From NCBI RefSeq assembly GCF_900107765.1, contig NZ_FNQY01000010.1, positions 1-64,000 of the forward strand: a DNA stretch of 64,000 nt. Direction: 5' to 3'. The notes below the pieces were generated by a model that saw only the letters and a program-made list of their open reading frames with translations, did not search any database and was not told the origin of the DNA. Below are positions 33,041 to 43,273 of the stretch, one piece after another. The translations under genes were made by a program, and so were the position numbers. Every line of letters starts with the position of its first letter. The first letter of the stretch is position 1. This DNA is from Arachidicoccus rhizosphaerae (GTDB lineage: Bacteria; Bacteroidota; Bacteroidia; Chitinophagales; Chitinophagaceae).

Positions 33041-33072
33041 AACGGATAGTGTAAAACTATCCGTTTTTTTTT
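33041..33072 (+). terminator. Terminator of recA
   Basis: AACGGATAGT (33041-33050) with ACTATCCGTT (33056-33065), 5-nt loop, then a long T-run. Confidence 0.85.
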
Positions 33073-33208
33073 GTGGATGACCCTCTTTTTCACCGCGCAA
33101 AAAAAATGCTTACAATTTCCCTAACAGGACTTTGTAAGCATTTATTATTTCTTATTCATCTTAAGCTTAAAGGAAATAAACAGTCATAGACCGGTTCCTA
33201 CCCCTGGC

Positions 33209-33625
33209 TTAGAATCTTTCCAGTCTGGAGAAAAAGAAGTTACCCTCAATCTGTGCATTTTCATCGCTATCACTACCATGGACTGCATTTTCGCCGATAG
33301 AAGCAGCAAATTGTTTACGAATGGTACCTTCAGCAGCTTCAGCAGGATTGGTAGAACCAATCAGTGTTCTGAAATCTGCTACCGCATTATCTTTTTCTAA
33401 GATAGCTGCAACGATTTGGCCACTGCTCATAAAATCAACCAGCTCACCATAGAAAGGACGTTCTTTATGCACTTCATAGAAAGCACCAGCCTGCTCTTTG
33501 GTCAATTTTGTCCATTTCATAGCCTTGATGGTAAAGCCGGCTTTAATGATTTGATCTAAGATTGCACCGGTGTAGCCTTTAGCCGTAGCATCCGGTTTAA
33601 TCATGGTAAAAGTTGTATTGCTCAT
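33209..33625 (-). CDS. ndk: Nucleoside diphosphate kinase
   Basis: 138 residues, the family length. The active-site segment is NAVHGSDS with the phospho-His116; MIKPDA at the N-terminus and the Kpn-loop region are normal. It moves the gamma phosphate from ATP to other nucleoside diphosphates by a ping-pong mechanism through His116. Confidence 0.97.
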   Translation of the reverse strand: MSNTTFTMIKPDATAKGYTGAILDQIIKAGFTIKAMKWTKLTKEQAGAFYEVHKERPFYGELVDFMSSGQIVAAILEKDNAVADFRTLIGSTNPAEAAEGTIRKQFAASIGENAVHGSDSDENAQIEGNFFFSRLERF

Positions 33626-33644
33626 ATTTTTTTAAGATTGGCCG

Positions 33645-33652
33645 CAAAAATA
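33645..33652 (-). promoter_or_regulatory. -7 box of ndk (TATTTTTG)
   Basis: The minus strand reads TATTTTTG 19 nt before the ndk ATG; no strong -33 box. Confidence 0.45.
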
Positions 33653-33786
33653 AAGCATTTAGCTGAATAAACGAGTGATAGTTTCACAATTTTGACCCAG
33701 AGCAGACCCGTACCTAAAAAATAATAATTTGGTTTTCAATTTATTAGCACATCTATTTTTTTGTTGTTCAGCCATCTTCACGAACT

Positions 33787-33817
33787 TTTGCCAACCGCAT
33801 AAAATCTGTTATTTTTG
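33787..33817 (+). promoter_or_regulatory. Promoter of the nrnA-FKBP pair
   Basis: TTTG (33787-33790), a 19-nt spacer and TATTTTTG (33810-33817): a full match to the Bacteroidota consensus. The leader to the ATG would be about 115 nt. Confidence 0.7.
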
Positions 33818-33939
33818 CGCCTGTTGGATTATAAACCCGTCGGGAACCTGAGCTGGATTGCACTGGCTATAAAAGCGGTCTGAACCGCCAGATCTCCAAA
33901 CCGGGCATTTTTGACAGTTAATAATTAGATCATTCATTC

Positions 33940-34956
33940 ATGAAAGCAATTTCCGAGTTCTATACCCTTTTAAACGAGACAAAAAAGCCTAAAAAAGTCA
34001 TGATTACCATGCATCAGAAGCCCGACGGCGACGCAATGGGATCTACACTGGCCTTATATCATTTTTTAATAAAGCTGGGTCATCATGTCCAGGTCATCTC
34101 TCCCACTAACTGGGCACCCTTTTTGGACTGGCTTCCCGGAGCAGAACAGGTCTGGGACTATGAAAAAACCAAGTTATTCTCTGATGCAACCATCAAAGCT
34201 GCCGATTGGATATTTTGTCTGGATTTCAATGTATTATATAGAACAAAATCCATGGAACCTGCCATCAGCCAGGCAGGCGCTGTAAAAATATTAATAGATC
34301 ACCATGAACAGCCCCAGGTAGCTGCTTTTGATTATGGCATTAGTATTCCGGAAAAAAGCTCCACCTGTGAGATGGTGTATGATTTTATTGTAGGCAGTGG
34401 TCATCATGACAAGATAGATCCTCTTCTGGCCAGTTGTATTTACACAGGTCTTATGACCGATACCGGCTCTTTCAGATTCCCCTCCACCACTGCTTCCGTT
34501 CATGCAGTAATTGCCGATTTAAAAAATCTGGGACTGGATCACAGTAAGGTTCATGAACATATTTATGACTCAAACAGCGAAGAACGACTTAGATTTTTGG
34601 GCCATAGTCTGCTCAAACGCATGGAGGTCCTCTATGAGTACAATACCGCCATTATGACGATTCCAAAAGCGGATTTGCTGACTTTTCATACGAAAACAGG
34701 TGATACTGAGGGCCTGGTGAACTATTTGCTTTCCATTGATGGCATCAAGTTCGGAGCCATCGTCATTGACCGGGATGAGGAACGAAAATGGTCCTTCCGC
34801 AGTAAAGGTGATTTTGACGTCAATCAGTTCGCCCGACAACATTTCAATGGCGGAGGCCATAAAAATGCGGCCGGCGGTAATACTCCCGACTCCCTTACTG
34901 AAACTGTCCAAAAATTTAAAAAGGTTTTATTAGATTATAAGTCCGCTTTAAGTTAA
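33940..34956 (+). CDS. nrnA: DHH-family phosphoesterase, NrnA-like
   Basis: 338 residues. The DHH domain shows HQKPDGDAMGS (first metal site), CLDFN, and IDHHEQP (about 119-125); the DHHA1 domain near the C-terminus has FARQHFNGGGHKNAAGG. This is the NrnA group, which degrades short oligoribonucleotides (nano-RNA) and dephosphorylates pAp. GdpP/Rv2837c-like c-di-AMP or pApA hydrolysis is a close alternative. It is followed, 41 nt on, by an FKBP gene under the same promoter. Confidence 0.88.
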   Translation: MKAISEFYTLLNETKKPKKVMITMHQKPDGDAMGSTLALYHFLIKLGHHVQVISPTNWAPFLDWLPGAEQVWDYEKTKLFSDATIKAADWIFCLDFNVLYRTKSMEPAISQAGAVKILIDHHEQPQVAAFDYGISIPEKSSTCEMVYDFIVGSGHHDKIDPLLASCIYTGLMTDTGSFRFPSTTASVHAVIADLKNLGLDHSKVHEHIYDSNSEERLRFLGHSLLKRMEVLYEYNTAIMTIPKADLLTFHTKTGDTEGLVNYLLSIDGIKFGAIVIDRDEERKWSFRSKGDFDVNQFARQHFNGGGHKNAAGGNTPDSLTETVQKFKKVLLDYKSALS

Positions 34957-34997
34957 TATTGCGAATCCAAATATTAAAAGAACGTATAATTTTAAAA

Positions 34998-35942
34998 ATG
35001 AAAAAACTAATTTTTGCCTGTTCTGCCGCTGCAATACTGGGTCTGGCTGCTTGTAATGTCAATTACAAGACCACCCCTTCTGGCATGAAATATAAAATCC
35101 TTTCAGGCAAGGTAATAGGGGCCGACACCATGGGTGTACAGGCTGCACCAGGCGATATCATTAAATTCAAATTCAAATTCACCATTCCGGAACTGGGAGA
35201 CACTGTATGGCGCAACGCCTATGACATGATGCCGCAATACACCAAGGTCGATACATCAGCCAGGGTAAAAATGACTTTCCTGGAAATTTTCCCTCAGTTA
35301 AAATCCGGAGACAGCGCAGAAGTGGTTATCAGCGTGGATTCTATTATCAAACAAGGTGGTCCTAACCAGGGTTTGCCTCCGTTTATGACCAAGGGTCGCC
35401 ATGTCAAAGCAATCGTCAGCATCCTGAATGTCTTCAAAGATGAGGCCAGCGCTCAAAAAGATGTCACCAAAGAAAGAACCAAACAACAGGCTGTTTCTGA
35501 GGAAAAACTTAAAAAAGCCACGGCAGATTTAGATAAATACATCAAAGACAAGGGCTTAAAAGCCACGAAGACTAAAAGCGGTGCTTATGTCGTCATTGAC
35601 GAACCTGGTGATATCAGCAAAAAAGCAGATTCCGGAATGACAGCTACCATCAAATACACCGGCAGTCTGCTCTCTAGTGGTAAACCATTTGATTCTAATA
35701 TCGATTCTACCATTGCCGGACACACCGAACCATTGCCTATTGCCATCGGACAGCACCGTTCTATCCAGGGTATGGACGAAGGGTTGCGTTTATTTGGTAA
35801 AGGAGCAAAAGGCACGATCTATATTCCTGCTGAATTAGGTTACGGAGACAGAGATCAGGGCGATAAAATCCCTGCTTTCAGCAACCTTAAATTTGACATA
35901 CAGGTGTTGGATGTTACGCCTTCAGACAGTGCAAAAAAATAA
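34998..35942 (+). CDS. FKBP-type peptidyl-prolyl isomerase lipoprotein
   Basis: 314 residues from ATG 34998; a longer TTG-started frame from 34959 is rejected because it would hide the signal peptide. Lipobox LGLAAC gives Cys19. The first half (about 30-165) has the outline of an FKBP domain without its key residues; the second half (about 205-310) is a normal FKBP domain: GMTATIKYTGSLLSSGKPFD, IQGMDEGLRLFGKGAKG, YIPAELGYGDR. It should aid proline isomerisation of exported proteins at the outer membrane. Proteins of this shape are related to GldI of gliding bacteria. Confidence 0.85.
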   Translation: MKKLIFACSAAAILGLAACNVNYKTTPSGMKYKILSGKVIGADTMGVQAAPGDIIKFKFKFTIPELGDTVWRNAYDMMPQYTKVDTSARVKMTFLEIFPQLKSGDSAEVVISVDSIIKQGGPNQGLPPFMTKGRHVKAIVSILNVFKDEASAQKDVTKERTKQQAVSEEKLKKATADLDKYIKDKGLKATKTKSGAYVVIDEPGDISKKADSGMTATIKYTGSLLSSGKPFDSNIDSTIAGHTEPLPIAIGQHRSIQGMDEGLRLFGKGAKGTIYIPAELGYGDRDQGDKIPAFSNLKFDIQVLDVTPSDSAKK

Positions 35943-36000
35943 GAAAACGTCTGTAAAAAAACAGGTTTTATTGCGCTCAATATAAAATCTGCATATCAGC

Positions 36001-36055
36001 ATTGGCCGGCCGGGTAAGCTTTATTCAAGCGTTACAGGCCGGCCAATTTTATTTT
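36001..36055 (+). terminator. Strong terminator with GC-rich stem
   Basis: ATTGGCCGGCC (36001-36011) with GGCCGGCCAAT (36037-36047), perfect 11 bp, and further pairing inside (GTAA...TTAC), then TTTATTTT. Confidence 0.8.
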
Positions 36056-36193
36056 AATTCCAAATAAATAAGGTAGCCCGGCGGTTCTCTGCTCCCGCCA
36101 ACCTTTCGGGTACTCCTTAAATAATATGGCAGGAATGCTTATATTTGATAAACAACAATTTTATAACTATTAAAGTCTACATTTTTAATGAGC

Positions 36194-36240
36194 CATTTGC
36201 CAATCCTTTCAATAGAATAAAAATGGTAAATTGGCAAATG
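36194..36240. repeat. Perfect 11-bp inverted repeat before the regulator gene
   Basis: CATTTGCCAAT (36194-36204) and ATTGGCAAATG (36230-36240) with a 25-nt spacer, about 200 nt before the regulator ATG. It has no T-run, so it is more like an operator or an mRNA leader structure than a terminator. Confidence 0.55.
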
Positions 36241-36439
36241 CTACAACAGTCCAACAACGGCAAAAAAACTTCCGGTTCCAAAATCAAATAACACGGTTCA
36301 TCATTTTACCTATGTCCCTATGCAGGCAGACACAAACAGAAATATAATTTCCTTTTTTAAGACGGACTTAATTTGCCTGCTTCCTTCCTCAGGTTTAAAA
36401 AATTCTTACAGGCACCGCCCCGTTAATTTGCGCAAGACG

Positions 36440-39367
36440 ATGGCATATGTACCCCTAACGGTTTTTCTTTTTATTATACGCTTGCTCTGCCAGGTGCCGG
36501 TTCAGGCGCAGACAATGAATATCCGGCCGGAGATCATTAATTACACCAATAGTCAGTACCAGGCGGAGAGTCAGAACTGGTCTATCACTCAGTCAGAAGA
36601 TGACCTGCTCTTTTTTGCCAACAACCAGGGATTGTTAAGTTATGACGGTGCGAGCTGGCACCTATATCCGCTGCCCGAGAATCAAATTGTTAGATCGGTT
36701 GCCAGCGATGGAAAGGGCAGAATTTACGCTGGCGGTTTTGGCGTATTCGGTTATTATCAGAAAAAAGATTTTGGGGGTTATCAGTTTCATAACTTAAGCC
36801 AACTGGTTCGGGATTCAATGTTTGGCGCGGAAGAAATCTGGAAGATTATACCAGAGAACAATTTTGTTTTGTTTCAGTCTTTTTCCAGAATCCATTTATT
36901 ACATGGCGGCACCGTAAAAACCCTGGTAGCACCGGGTACTATTTTATATACCTACCCAGTCAGAGATCAATTCTATGTACAGGTTCTGGGAAAGGGTCTA
37001 TTTAGAATCAATGAATCAGAAAAATTAGAACCTGTCAGTAACAAGCCGCAGTTATGCCATGGCCGCATTACCATGATGCTTCCCTATGGTACCCGGGAAC
37101 TATTGATTGGTACGGAAAAAGACGGCCTTTTGCGTTTTGATCCGCTGAGTGGCCAGATTACCGCTTTCCCTACAGCTATAGATCAAGAGTTAAAGCTGGC
37201 GGAGATCAATAACGGCGTCAAATTAGCGGATAATCTCTATGCAATTGGCACCATCGGACAGGGCGTATTTTTCATGGATGCACAGGGACAGTTATTGGCC
37301 GGCGTCAATAAAAAAACAGGTTTGCAGAACAATACGATCCTGGGTATGTACCCCGATAAAGAAGGCAATGTATGGCTTGCCATGGATAAAGGAATTGCCC
37401 AGCTTATTTTAAAATCCAATGTTGCCTATTATAAAGACCAGGAAGGAACAATAGGCACCGTCTATGCGGTAGCCATTTACCGGCATACCCTATATGTCGG
37501 ATCCAATCATGGCCTTTACCAGGCCCCTTATAATCAGATGGCGCATTTTGAGCTAACGGATTTAAAAGAAGTACCGGGGATAACCGGTCAGGTCTGGGAT
37601 CTAAAAATAATCGATTCAACCCTATTTTGTGGCAATAATACCGGCACCTACCGGATCAATCAGACCGGCATAGAAAAAATATCCAGTCTTTCCGGCGGCT
37701 GGGATCTGGAACCGCTAATAGACCCCAAAACGGGAAAAATCAAAAAACTCCTGCAAGGCACTTATAACGGGATTGCCGTATATGAGAAAAATAAGGCTGG
37801 CTGGAAGTTCTCCCACCTGCTTAAAGGGACCAAGAATATGGCTGTCAGCCGGGTCAGAATAGCTTCAGACGGACGTATTTGGGCCATGCACGCTTATAAG
37901 GGCATCTATTTATTAAGTGCAGACAGCGGCTATCAGCAGGTTCAAAATATGGTACAGCTTCCTTTAAAAAATCCGGGACCTACGACGCTGGGCTGGTGTC
38001 TGTTCCGAACCGGAGATCAGGTCAGATTATCTGGCAGGACCGGTATTTATAAGTGGGATAATGCCAGTAACCAACTTGTGCGAGACAAAGAGCTGGAGGC
38101 TTACCTGGAACCCTACGACAATCCCAGGGCTATTTTTACAGACGAAGTGGGAGCCCGAGCGGTAACTTCCCCCTCGCCAAAAAAAACGGCCTATTGGGTA
38201 CTGGACAAAGACAAACAGCTTCACTATAAAAATCCGGATGGCGAATGGACTCATTTTGCTTTAAATAGTCATTTATTCAACCTGGTAACCGGATTTGAAA
38301 ATATTGTATCGATAAACCCCCTGGCTAGCCTATTGACAGGCGAAGACGGTTTTGTAATACTGCATAAAACAGAAAGGACACTGCCGGTAAATCTTCCCAG
38401 CCCCAGTTTCAGACAAATCAGTCTGATTAAAGAAGGTAAAGATATCAGCCTTCCGGGCTCATTTGTTCAATCTGATGGAACGCTGCGTCTTCCCTACCGG
38501 AGTAACAATTTAAAAATCAGTTATTCTCTGGCGGCATATGACCAGCCTGCCGCCTATAGCTACCGTTTGCTGGGTAGTCCTGAGGACCGGTGGAGTGCTT
38601 ATAGCTTTCCTGGAGAAAAAGAACTCAATAACCTGAGCTCCGGCAATTATAAGTTTCAGGTAAAAAGCAATCTGTCTGATAAAATAGCGACCCTTGAAAT
38701 CCAGGTCCTGAACCCCTGGTATTTTTCTATTGTAGCCAGAATTCTGTACCTGTTGTTGTTGCTTATATTGATACTTGTACTCTGGCGTATACATCAACAC
38801 CGGCTGAAATTACAGCGGCAGACGATGACCCTTAAAATGAGGGAAGCGTTGCAGCTACAAAGAGAAAAAAATGCCAACCAGCTGCTGGTCCTGGAACAGC
38901 AAAAGCTTAAAGGGGAAGTGCTGCATAAAAGTGAAGACCTTGCGAAACTGGCCATGGAGTTAATTAAAAAGAAAAAAGCCCTTAAACGTTTTAAGGAAGA
39001 GCTGGATCAGATGAAAACGCAACACAATTCTGTATCAGATACCCTCCCCATTGACAGCCGGCTGCAAAAGCTATCCAAGTCACTGAATAAATATATCCAG
39101 GATGAAGAAAGTGACTGGCAGTTATTTGACAATGGATTTAGTAAAGTACATGAAGCCTTTTTTGAAAAACTGGTCCAGTCCTATCCAGATCTGACCAGTC
39201 AGGATTTAAGGCTCGCTGCTTACCTTAAAATGAATTTGTCGACCAAGGAAATCGCTCCTTTGTTAAATATCTCCGTGCGGGGCGTAGAGATAAAACGCTA
39301 CCGGCTTCGTAAAAAATTGCGCCTCGGTCCTCAGGACAACCTAAGTGATTTTATGTTGCGCATATAA
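36440..39367 (+). CDS. Membrane-bound propeller regulator with LuxR-type DNA-binding end
   Basis: 975 residues from ATG 36440, which gives a proper signal peptide (MAYVPLTVFLFIIRLLCQV, cut after VQAQ); an in-frame ATG at 36320 adds 40 residues. Residues about 30-670 are beta-propeller repeats (LLSYDGASWHLYPLPENQIV, DKEGNVWLAMDKGIAQL), then a Y_Y_Y-type Ig-like domain (about 690-755), one membrane helix (about 765-785, ILYLLLLLILILVLW), a coiled coil (about 790-870) and a LuxR-type helix-turn-helix (DLRLAAYLKMNLSTKEIAPL, then ISVRGVEIKRYRLRKKL). There is no kinase domain: a one-protein sensor that binds DNA from the membrane. It stands before SusC/SusD and should sense the breakdown product of the glucan. 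Confidence 0.82.
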   Translation: MAYVPLTVFLFIIRLLCQVPVQAQTMNIRPEIINYTNSQYQAESQNWSITQSEDDLLFFANNQGLLSYDGASWHLYPLPENQIVRSVASDGKGRIYAGGFGVFGYYQKKDFGGYQFHNLSQLVRDSMFGAEEIWKIIPENNFVLFQSFSRIHLLHGGTVKTLVAPGTILYTYPVRDQFYVQVLGKGLFRINESEKLEPVSNKPQLCHGRITMMLPYGTRELLIGTEKDGLLRFDPLSGQITAFPTAIDQELKLAEINNGVKLADNLYAIGTIGQGVFFMDAQGQLLAGVNKKTGLQNNTILGMYPDKEGNVWLAMDKGIAQLILKSNVAYYKDQEGTIGTVYAVAIYRHTLYVGSNHGLYQAPYNQMAHFELTDLKEVPGITGQVWDLKIIDSTLFCGNNTGTYRINQTGIEKISSLSGGWDLEPLIDPKTGKIKKLLQGTYNGIAVYEKNKAGWKFSHLLKGTKNMAVSRVRIASDGRIWAMHAYKGIYLLSADSGYQQVQNMVQLPLKNPGPTTLGWCLFRTGDQVRLSGRTGIYKWDNASNQLVRDKELEAYLEPYDNPRAIFTDEVGARAVTSPSPKKTAYWVLDKDKQLHYKNPDGEWTHFALNSHLFNLVTGFENIVSINPLASLLTGEDGFVILHKTERTLPVNLPSPSFRQISLIKEGKDISLPGSFVQSDGTLRLPYRSNNLKISYSLAAYDQPAAYSYRLLGSPEDRWSAYSFPGEKELNNLSSGNYKFQVKSNLSDKIATLEIQVLNPWYFSIVARILYLLLLLILILVLWRIHQHRLKLQRQTMTLKMREALQLQREKNANQLLVLEQQKLKGEVLHKSEDLAKLAMELIKKKKALKRFKEELDQMKTQHNSVSDTLPIDSRLQKLSKSLNKYIQDEESDWQLFDNGFSKVHEAFFEKLVQSYPDLTSQDLRLAAYLKMNLSTKEIAPLLNISVRGVEIKRYRLRKKLRLGPQDNLSDFMLRI

Positions 39368-40179
39368 GCTGTGATAAAGCCACCCAACCTGGTATAAAAT
39401 AGCCTGCCCATATGAACAGCGGACTCCAACTATTGCAGGTCTGCTGATGTTCCTTGTACTGAAACGACCCCGGTTTACCAGAGGTGATAAGGTTGATTTG
39501 ACCATCCCAAAAACGATAAGCACCCATATTGTTTGCCGTTTCCACTCCCGTTCCCGGACATTTTCTCAGCCCTAAACAGCCATTTTGACCAATATTTTCT
39601 TTGCATAAGCGGGGCCATTGAATTAGCGAACAGAGCTAAAGCACCTTTTCCAAAAATTAATGCAAGTCTAACTGCCGCCCAAAAAATGTTAAACAATATC
39701 TAACTAGCTTAAAAAGCGGCGTCTACATCAAAAATCAAAGCCAGCTCCAGACAATCCCTACACAAACAATTGTTATTTTAATCAAAAATCACAATAATTT
39801 TATATCGTATTATAAATCAATTATTTATAATTATACACAATCCAATATGATGTATTTATGATGTGGTAAATACATTCAAAATTTTAATTTTCCACCGAAT
39901 TGATGTAGTCTAGATGTGTTAAAGAATTTTAAACGACAGCGCTTTTGCTGTTAAATTTGAGCCAGCATCAAGCAGGAGTATATGGTTTCTGTATGACGCA
40001 GCTCCAGCAGTTAACCCTACTTTAAACTGATCAAACCTGAGATGATAACCTGATCACTAAATGAGCACCGACCCCCTTTTTAGCATCAAAAAAATACATT
40101 ATTTACCCAATCCATATTAATTAAATTTTATACCTATCGAACTCCTACTCAAATACTATCAACCTCAGCAAATCAAAAA
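39368..40179. other. Long intergenic region before susC
   Basis: About 810 nt, AT-rich from 39700 on, without a supportable gene. Minus-strand frames of 60-73 codons at 39341-39696 overlap each other in different frames and show no motif. It probably contains the promoter and binding sites for the regulator; ACAGCG-CTTTTG-CTGT near 39935 is a small dyad. Confidence 0.45.
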
Positions 40180-43100
40180 ATGCACATTATGAATATGAAA
40201 AAGAACCCCAGGTCAGTCCAGGTCATACCACCTTCAGGTGCAAGAGACGGCCATAAAATCGCAGCTCCGGCCCTAGTGACAACTATGGCCAGGCTAAAAA
40301 CAACCATCCTGATTATTGTTGGCTTTATGGCATTTCCTTCCTTTATGATGGCACAACAAATTTATACGGGTCAGGTCAAAGACTCTTTAACCGGTGCTCC
40401 CATTCAAAGCGCTTCGGTTACACTACTTAGTTCAGGCAAAGGTGCGATCAGTGATTCGGCCGGACAATTCTCCATTCAGGCAAGTCCCGGAGAGAAATTA
40501 TCCGTTTCTTCCATCGGCTATGTGGGAACGACCGTTACACTAGCCTCTAATACGAATCTTTCCATTGTATTACACAGTGCGGCCGGCACCCTGGATGAGG
40601 TGGTCATTATCGGTTATGGTTCAGCCAGAAGAAGCCAGGTGGTGGGTTCGGTGGCGCAGGTAGACGGCAAAGACATTGCCGCCAGGCCGGTTCTTTCGGC
40701 AGCCCAGGGAATCCAGGGCAAGGTTCCAGGCGTCCAGATTACCGCCTCCGGTGCACCTGGTTCGCAGCCTGAAGTCAGGGTTCGGGGAGTAGGCTCCGTG
40801 CTGGGTGACGCGAATCCGATTTTTGTAGTAGATGGCGTGATTACCTCAGATATTACCAATATCAATAACAATGATATCGCCTCCGTCCAGGTTTTAAAGG
40901 ACGCCTCCGCTCAGGCCATATATGGTAGCAGGGCGGGTAACGGTGTGGTTATCATTACGACAAAAAGTGGCAAGTCGGGTAAGATGCAAATACATTTAAA
41001 CACTTATACAGGGTTTAAAACGCCTACCTCTACGGTTAAGATGGCAGATGCCAGAACTTACGCCGCTTTCACCAATGCGGCCAGAGCATATGACAATGTC
41101 GATCCTGCTTTTGACCTGGATACGCTTAGCGCCACCACTAACTGGTTCGATGAGGTGACACATAAAGGAATCATCCAGAACTATGATCTGAATATCAGTG
41201 GCGGTTCTGAAAAAGTAACCTATTACTTTGGAGGTTCCGTTTTTAAAGACCAGGGCATTATCCCGGGTGAAGATTATACAAGAGCTGCCTTCAGAATCAA
41301 TAACACCTACCAGCTGGCACCCTTTTTAAAACTGGGTAACAATTTAAATGTAAGTGTTTACAATATGAATAACAAACCCACCGAGTTTGACGATGCTTAC
41401 CGGATGGCTCCCACCGTCCCTGTCCGCTTTGATGATGGCAGTTACGGATATACCAGCCTTTTAAGTGTAGCCAACCCAGTGGCTAAGCTAGATCTGACGC
41501 ATGATAAGGGCGATCAGTTACGCCTGCAAGGCAATGTCTTTGCGGAACTCAAACCGGTAAACGGACTTACCCTACGTAGCAGTTACAATTTTGATTATCA
41601 CAACAACAACCAGAAGGTCTATACACCGGTATACTTTATCTGGTCCGGTCAGAAAAATGATATTTCCAGTTTAAGCCAAAGCAACAACAACAGTTTTTAT
41701 TATATTATAGATAATAACGCTACCTATAATAAAACTTTCGGGCTACATGAGATCAATGCCACTTTAGGATATTCGTCCGAAAAGAACAGGGATAAAAGCT
41801 GGTCCGGCTCCATTCAGAATGTGCCGGCTGATCCCAATTTGTGGTATCTGGATCAGGGAGATAACAATGCAGACGTAGGAAGCTCAGGAGCCATCCTGAC
41901 CAGGGCTTCTGCTTATAGCCGTCTGATCTATACCTATGACAGGCGTTATATTTTCAACGGATCACTGCGTAGAGACGGATCGAGCTCCTTCCCTACGGAT
42001 AACCAGTACGGTACCTTCTACTCCATCGGGGGCGCCTGGGTGATTTCGGAGGAAAAGTTCATGAAAAATCAAACCCTTTTTAATTCTTTAAAACTCAGGG
42101 CGGGTTATGGTAAAGTAGGTAATGATATTACCATCTCCAACCTGAGGATTTTAAACGAAATCTCTTTGCAGAGTAAATATTACGGGTTTGGTGGCAGCAA
42201 TACCGCTGCGCAACAGGCATGGACCTTTGACCAGATCAAAGACGCTGCCGTCAGCTGGGAAACCACCAAAGGCACCGATCTGGGTCTGGAGTTTGCCTTA
42301 CTCAAAAATAAACTCTCCGGAGATATAAGCTATTATAATAAACTCACCCATGCCTATATTCCTGTTACCGTTCCTACCACTTTCGGAGACCAGGATAAGA
42401 TTGTTTATTCTCAGGCGGCAGATGTTCGAAACAAAGGTGTCGAATTTGAACTGAACTGGCAAGATCATACCAGTAAAGATTTTAGCTACCACCTGGGTTT
42501 TAATATGACCTTTAACACCAACGTAGTGGATCATGTAGACGGGACTTTGCAACTTAAAGGCGGTAGCCTGGGTAATGGAGAGATCGTAACCTATACCGTT
42601 CCCGGACAACCTATCGGCAGCTTCTGGGTCTATCAGACAGATGGTATTTATAAAAGCCAGGATGAGATTGACAATAGCGCTCATATACAAGGTGCACAGC
42701 CCGGCGATTTTCGGTATGTGGACCAGAACGGAGATGATTTGATTAACGACAAAGACCGCATCTTTGCCGGCTCCTACCAGCCTAAGTTTTATTATGGCAT
42801 CAATGGCGGATTTGCCTTCAAAGGACTGGATTTCTCCTTCGACCTGTATGGCAATGCCGGCAATAAAATCTATAACGGTAAGAAAGCCGTTCGTTTCGGA
42901 AATGATGAAATTGAGGCCGCAAGGGTGGATGATATGTGGAGTACAGATAATCCAAACGGGACACAACCCAGAGCTTCTAATGCCATCCCTAAACCTTCCA
43001 CCTATTATGTGGAATCGGGCAATTTCTTGAGAGTCAATAATGTTACACTGGGCTATACATTTAGCAATACGCAAAAATGGCATATCCAGTCGCTCAGGGT

Positions 43101-43248
43101 TTTCGCCAGTGCGGAAAACCCGCTTATCTGGAAAAAATACAGTGGCTATACGCCGGAACTGCCCGGCAATGCCCTTAGTTCTGGTATAGAACTGAGTATC
43201 TATCCGGTCACCGCCACCTATATGTTCGGCGTTAATGTTGGCTTCTAA
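40180..43248 (+). CDS. SusC/RagA-family TonB-dependent receptor
   Basis: 1022 residues. The signal peptide begins at residue 36-37 (ARLKTTILIIVGFMAF) after an unusual Lys/Arg/Pro-rich leader, so the true start may be lower. A carboxypeptidase-like domain (QVKDSLTGAPIQSASV; SIGYVG), a TonB box region (LDEVVIIGYG), the plug (GKVPGVQI, VRVRGVGSVLGDANPIFVVD, VQVLKDASAQAIYGSRAGNG) and the 22-strand barrel follow. It imports oligosaccharides across the outer membrane with TonB energy, with SusD as the lid. The next genes point to beta-1,2-gluco-oligosaccharides. Confidence 0.93.
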   Translation: MHIMNMKKNPRSVQVIPPSGARDGHKIAAPALVTTMARLKTTILIIVGFMAFPSFMMAQQIYTGQVKDSLTGAPIQSASVTLLSSGKGAISDSAGQFSIQASPGEKLSVSSIGYVGTTVTLASNTNLSIVLHSAAGTLDEVVIIGYGSARRSQVVGSVAQVDGKDIAARPVLSAAQGIQGKVPGVQITASGAPGSQPEVRVRGVGSVLGDANPIFVVDGVITSDITNINNNDIASVQVLKDASAQAIYGSRAGNGVVIITTKSGKSGKMQIHLNTYTGFKTPTSTVKMADARTYAAFTNAARAYDNVDPAFDLDTLSATTNWFDEVTHKGIIQNYDLNISGGSEKVTYYFGGSVFKDQGIIPGEDYTRAAFRINNTYQLAPFLKLGNNLNVSVYNMNNKPTEFDDAYRMAPTVPVRFDDGSYGYTSLLSVANPVAKLDLTHDKGDQLRLQGNVFAELKPVNGLTLRSSYNFDYHNNNQKVYTPVYFIWSGQKNDISSLSQSNNNSFYYIIDNNATYNKTFGLHEINATLGYSSEKNRDKSWSGSIQNVPADPNLWYLDQGDNNADVGSSGAILTRASAYSRLIYTYDRRYIFNGSLRRDGSSSFPTDNQYGTFYSIGGAWVISEEKFMKNQTLFNSLKLRAGYGKVGNDITISNLRILNEISLQSKYYGFGGSNTAAQQAWTFDQIKDAAVSWETTKGTDLGLEFALLKNKLSGDISYYNKLTHAYIPVTVPTTFGDQDKIVYSQAADVRNKGVEFELNWQDHTSKDFSYHLGFNMTFNTNVVDHVDGTLQLKGGSLGNGEIVTYTVPGQPIGSFWVYQTDGIYKSQDEIDNSAHIQGAQPGDFRYVDQNGDDLINDKDRIFAGSYQPKFYYGINGGFAFKGLDFSFDLYGNAGNKIYNGKKAVRFGNDEIEAARVDDMWSTDNPNGTQPRASNAIPKPSTYYVESGNFLRVNNVTLGYTFSNTQKWHIQSLRVFASAENPLIWKKYSGYTPELPGNALSSGIELSIYPVTATYMFGVNVGF

Positions 43249-43273
43249 ACGATCCACCTAAAAAAATATGATC

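Noticed and set aside
39341-39696. Three minus-strand frames of 60-73 codons after the regulator gene
   Set aside because: They overlap in different frames and show no recognisable domain; no start signal is better than chance.
42298-43257. 319-codon minus-strand frame
   Set aside because: It is antisense to the conserved C-terminal barrel of SusC; long antisense frames are expected there by codon bias.
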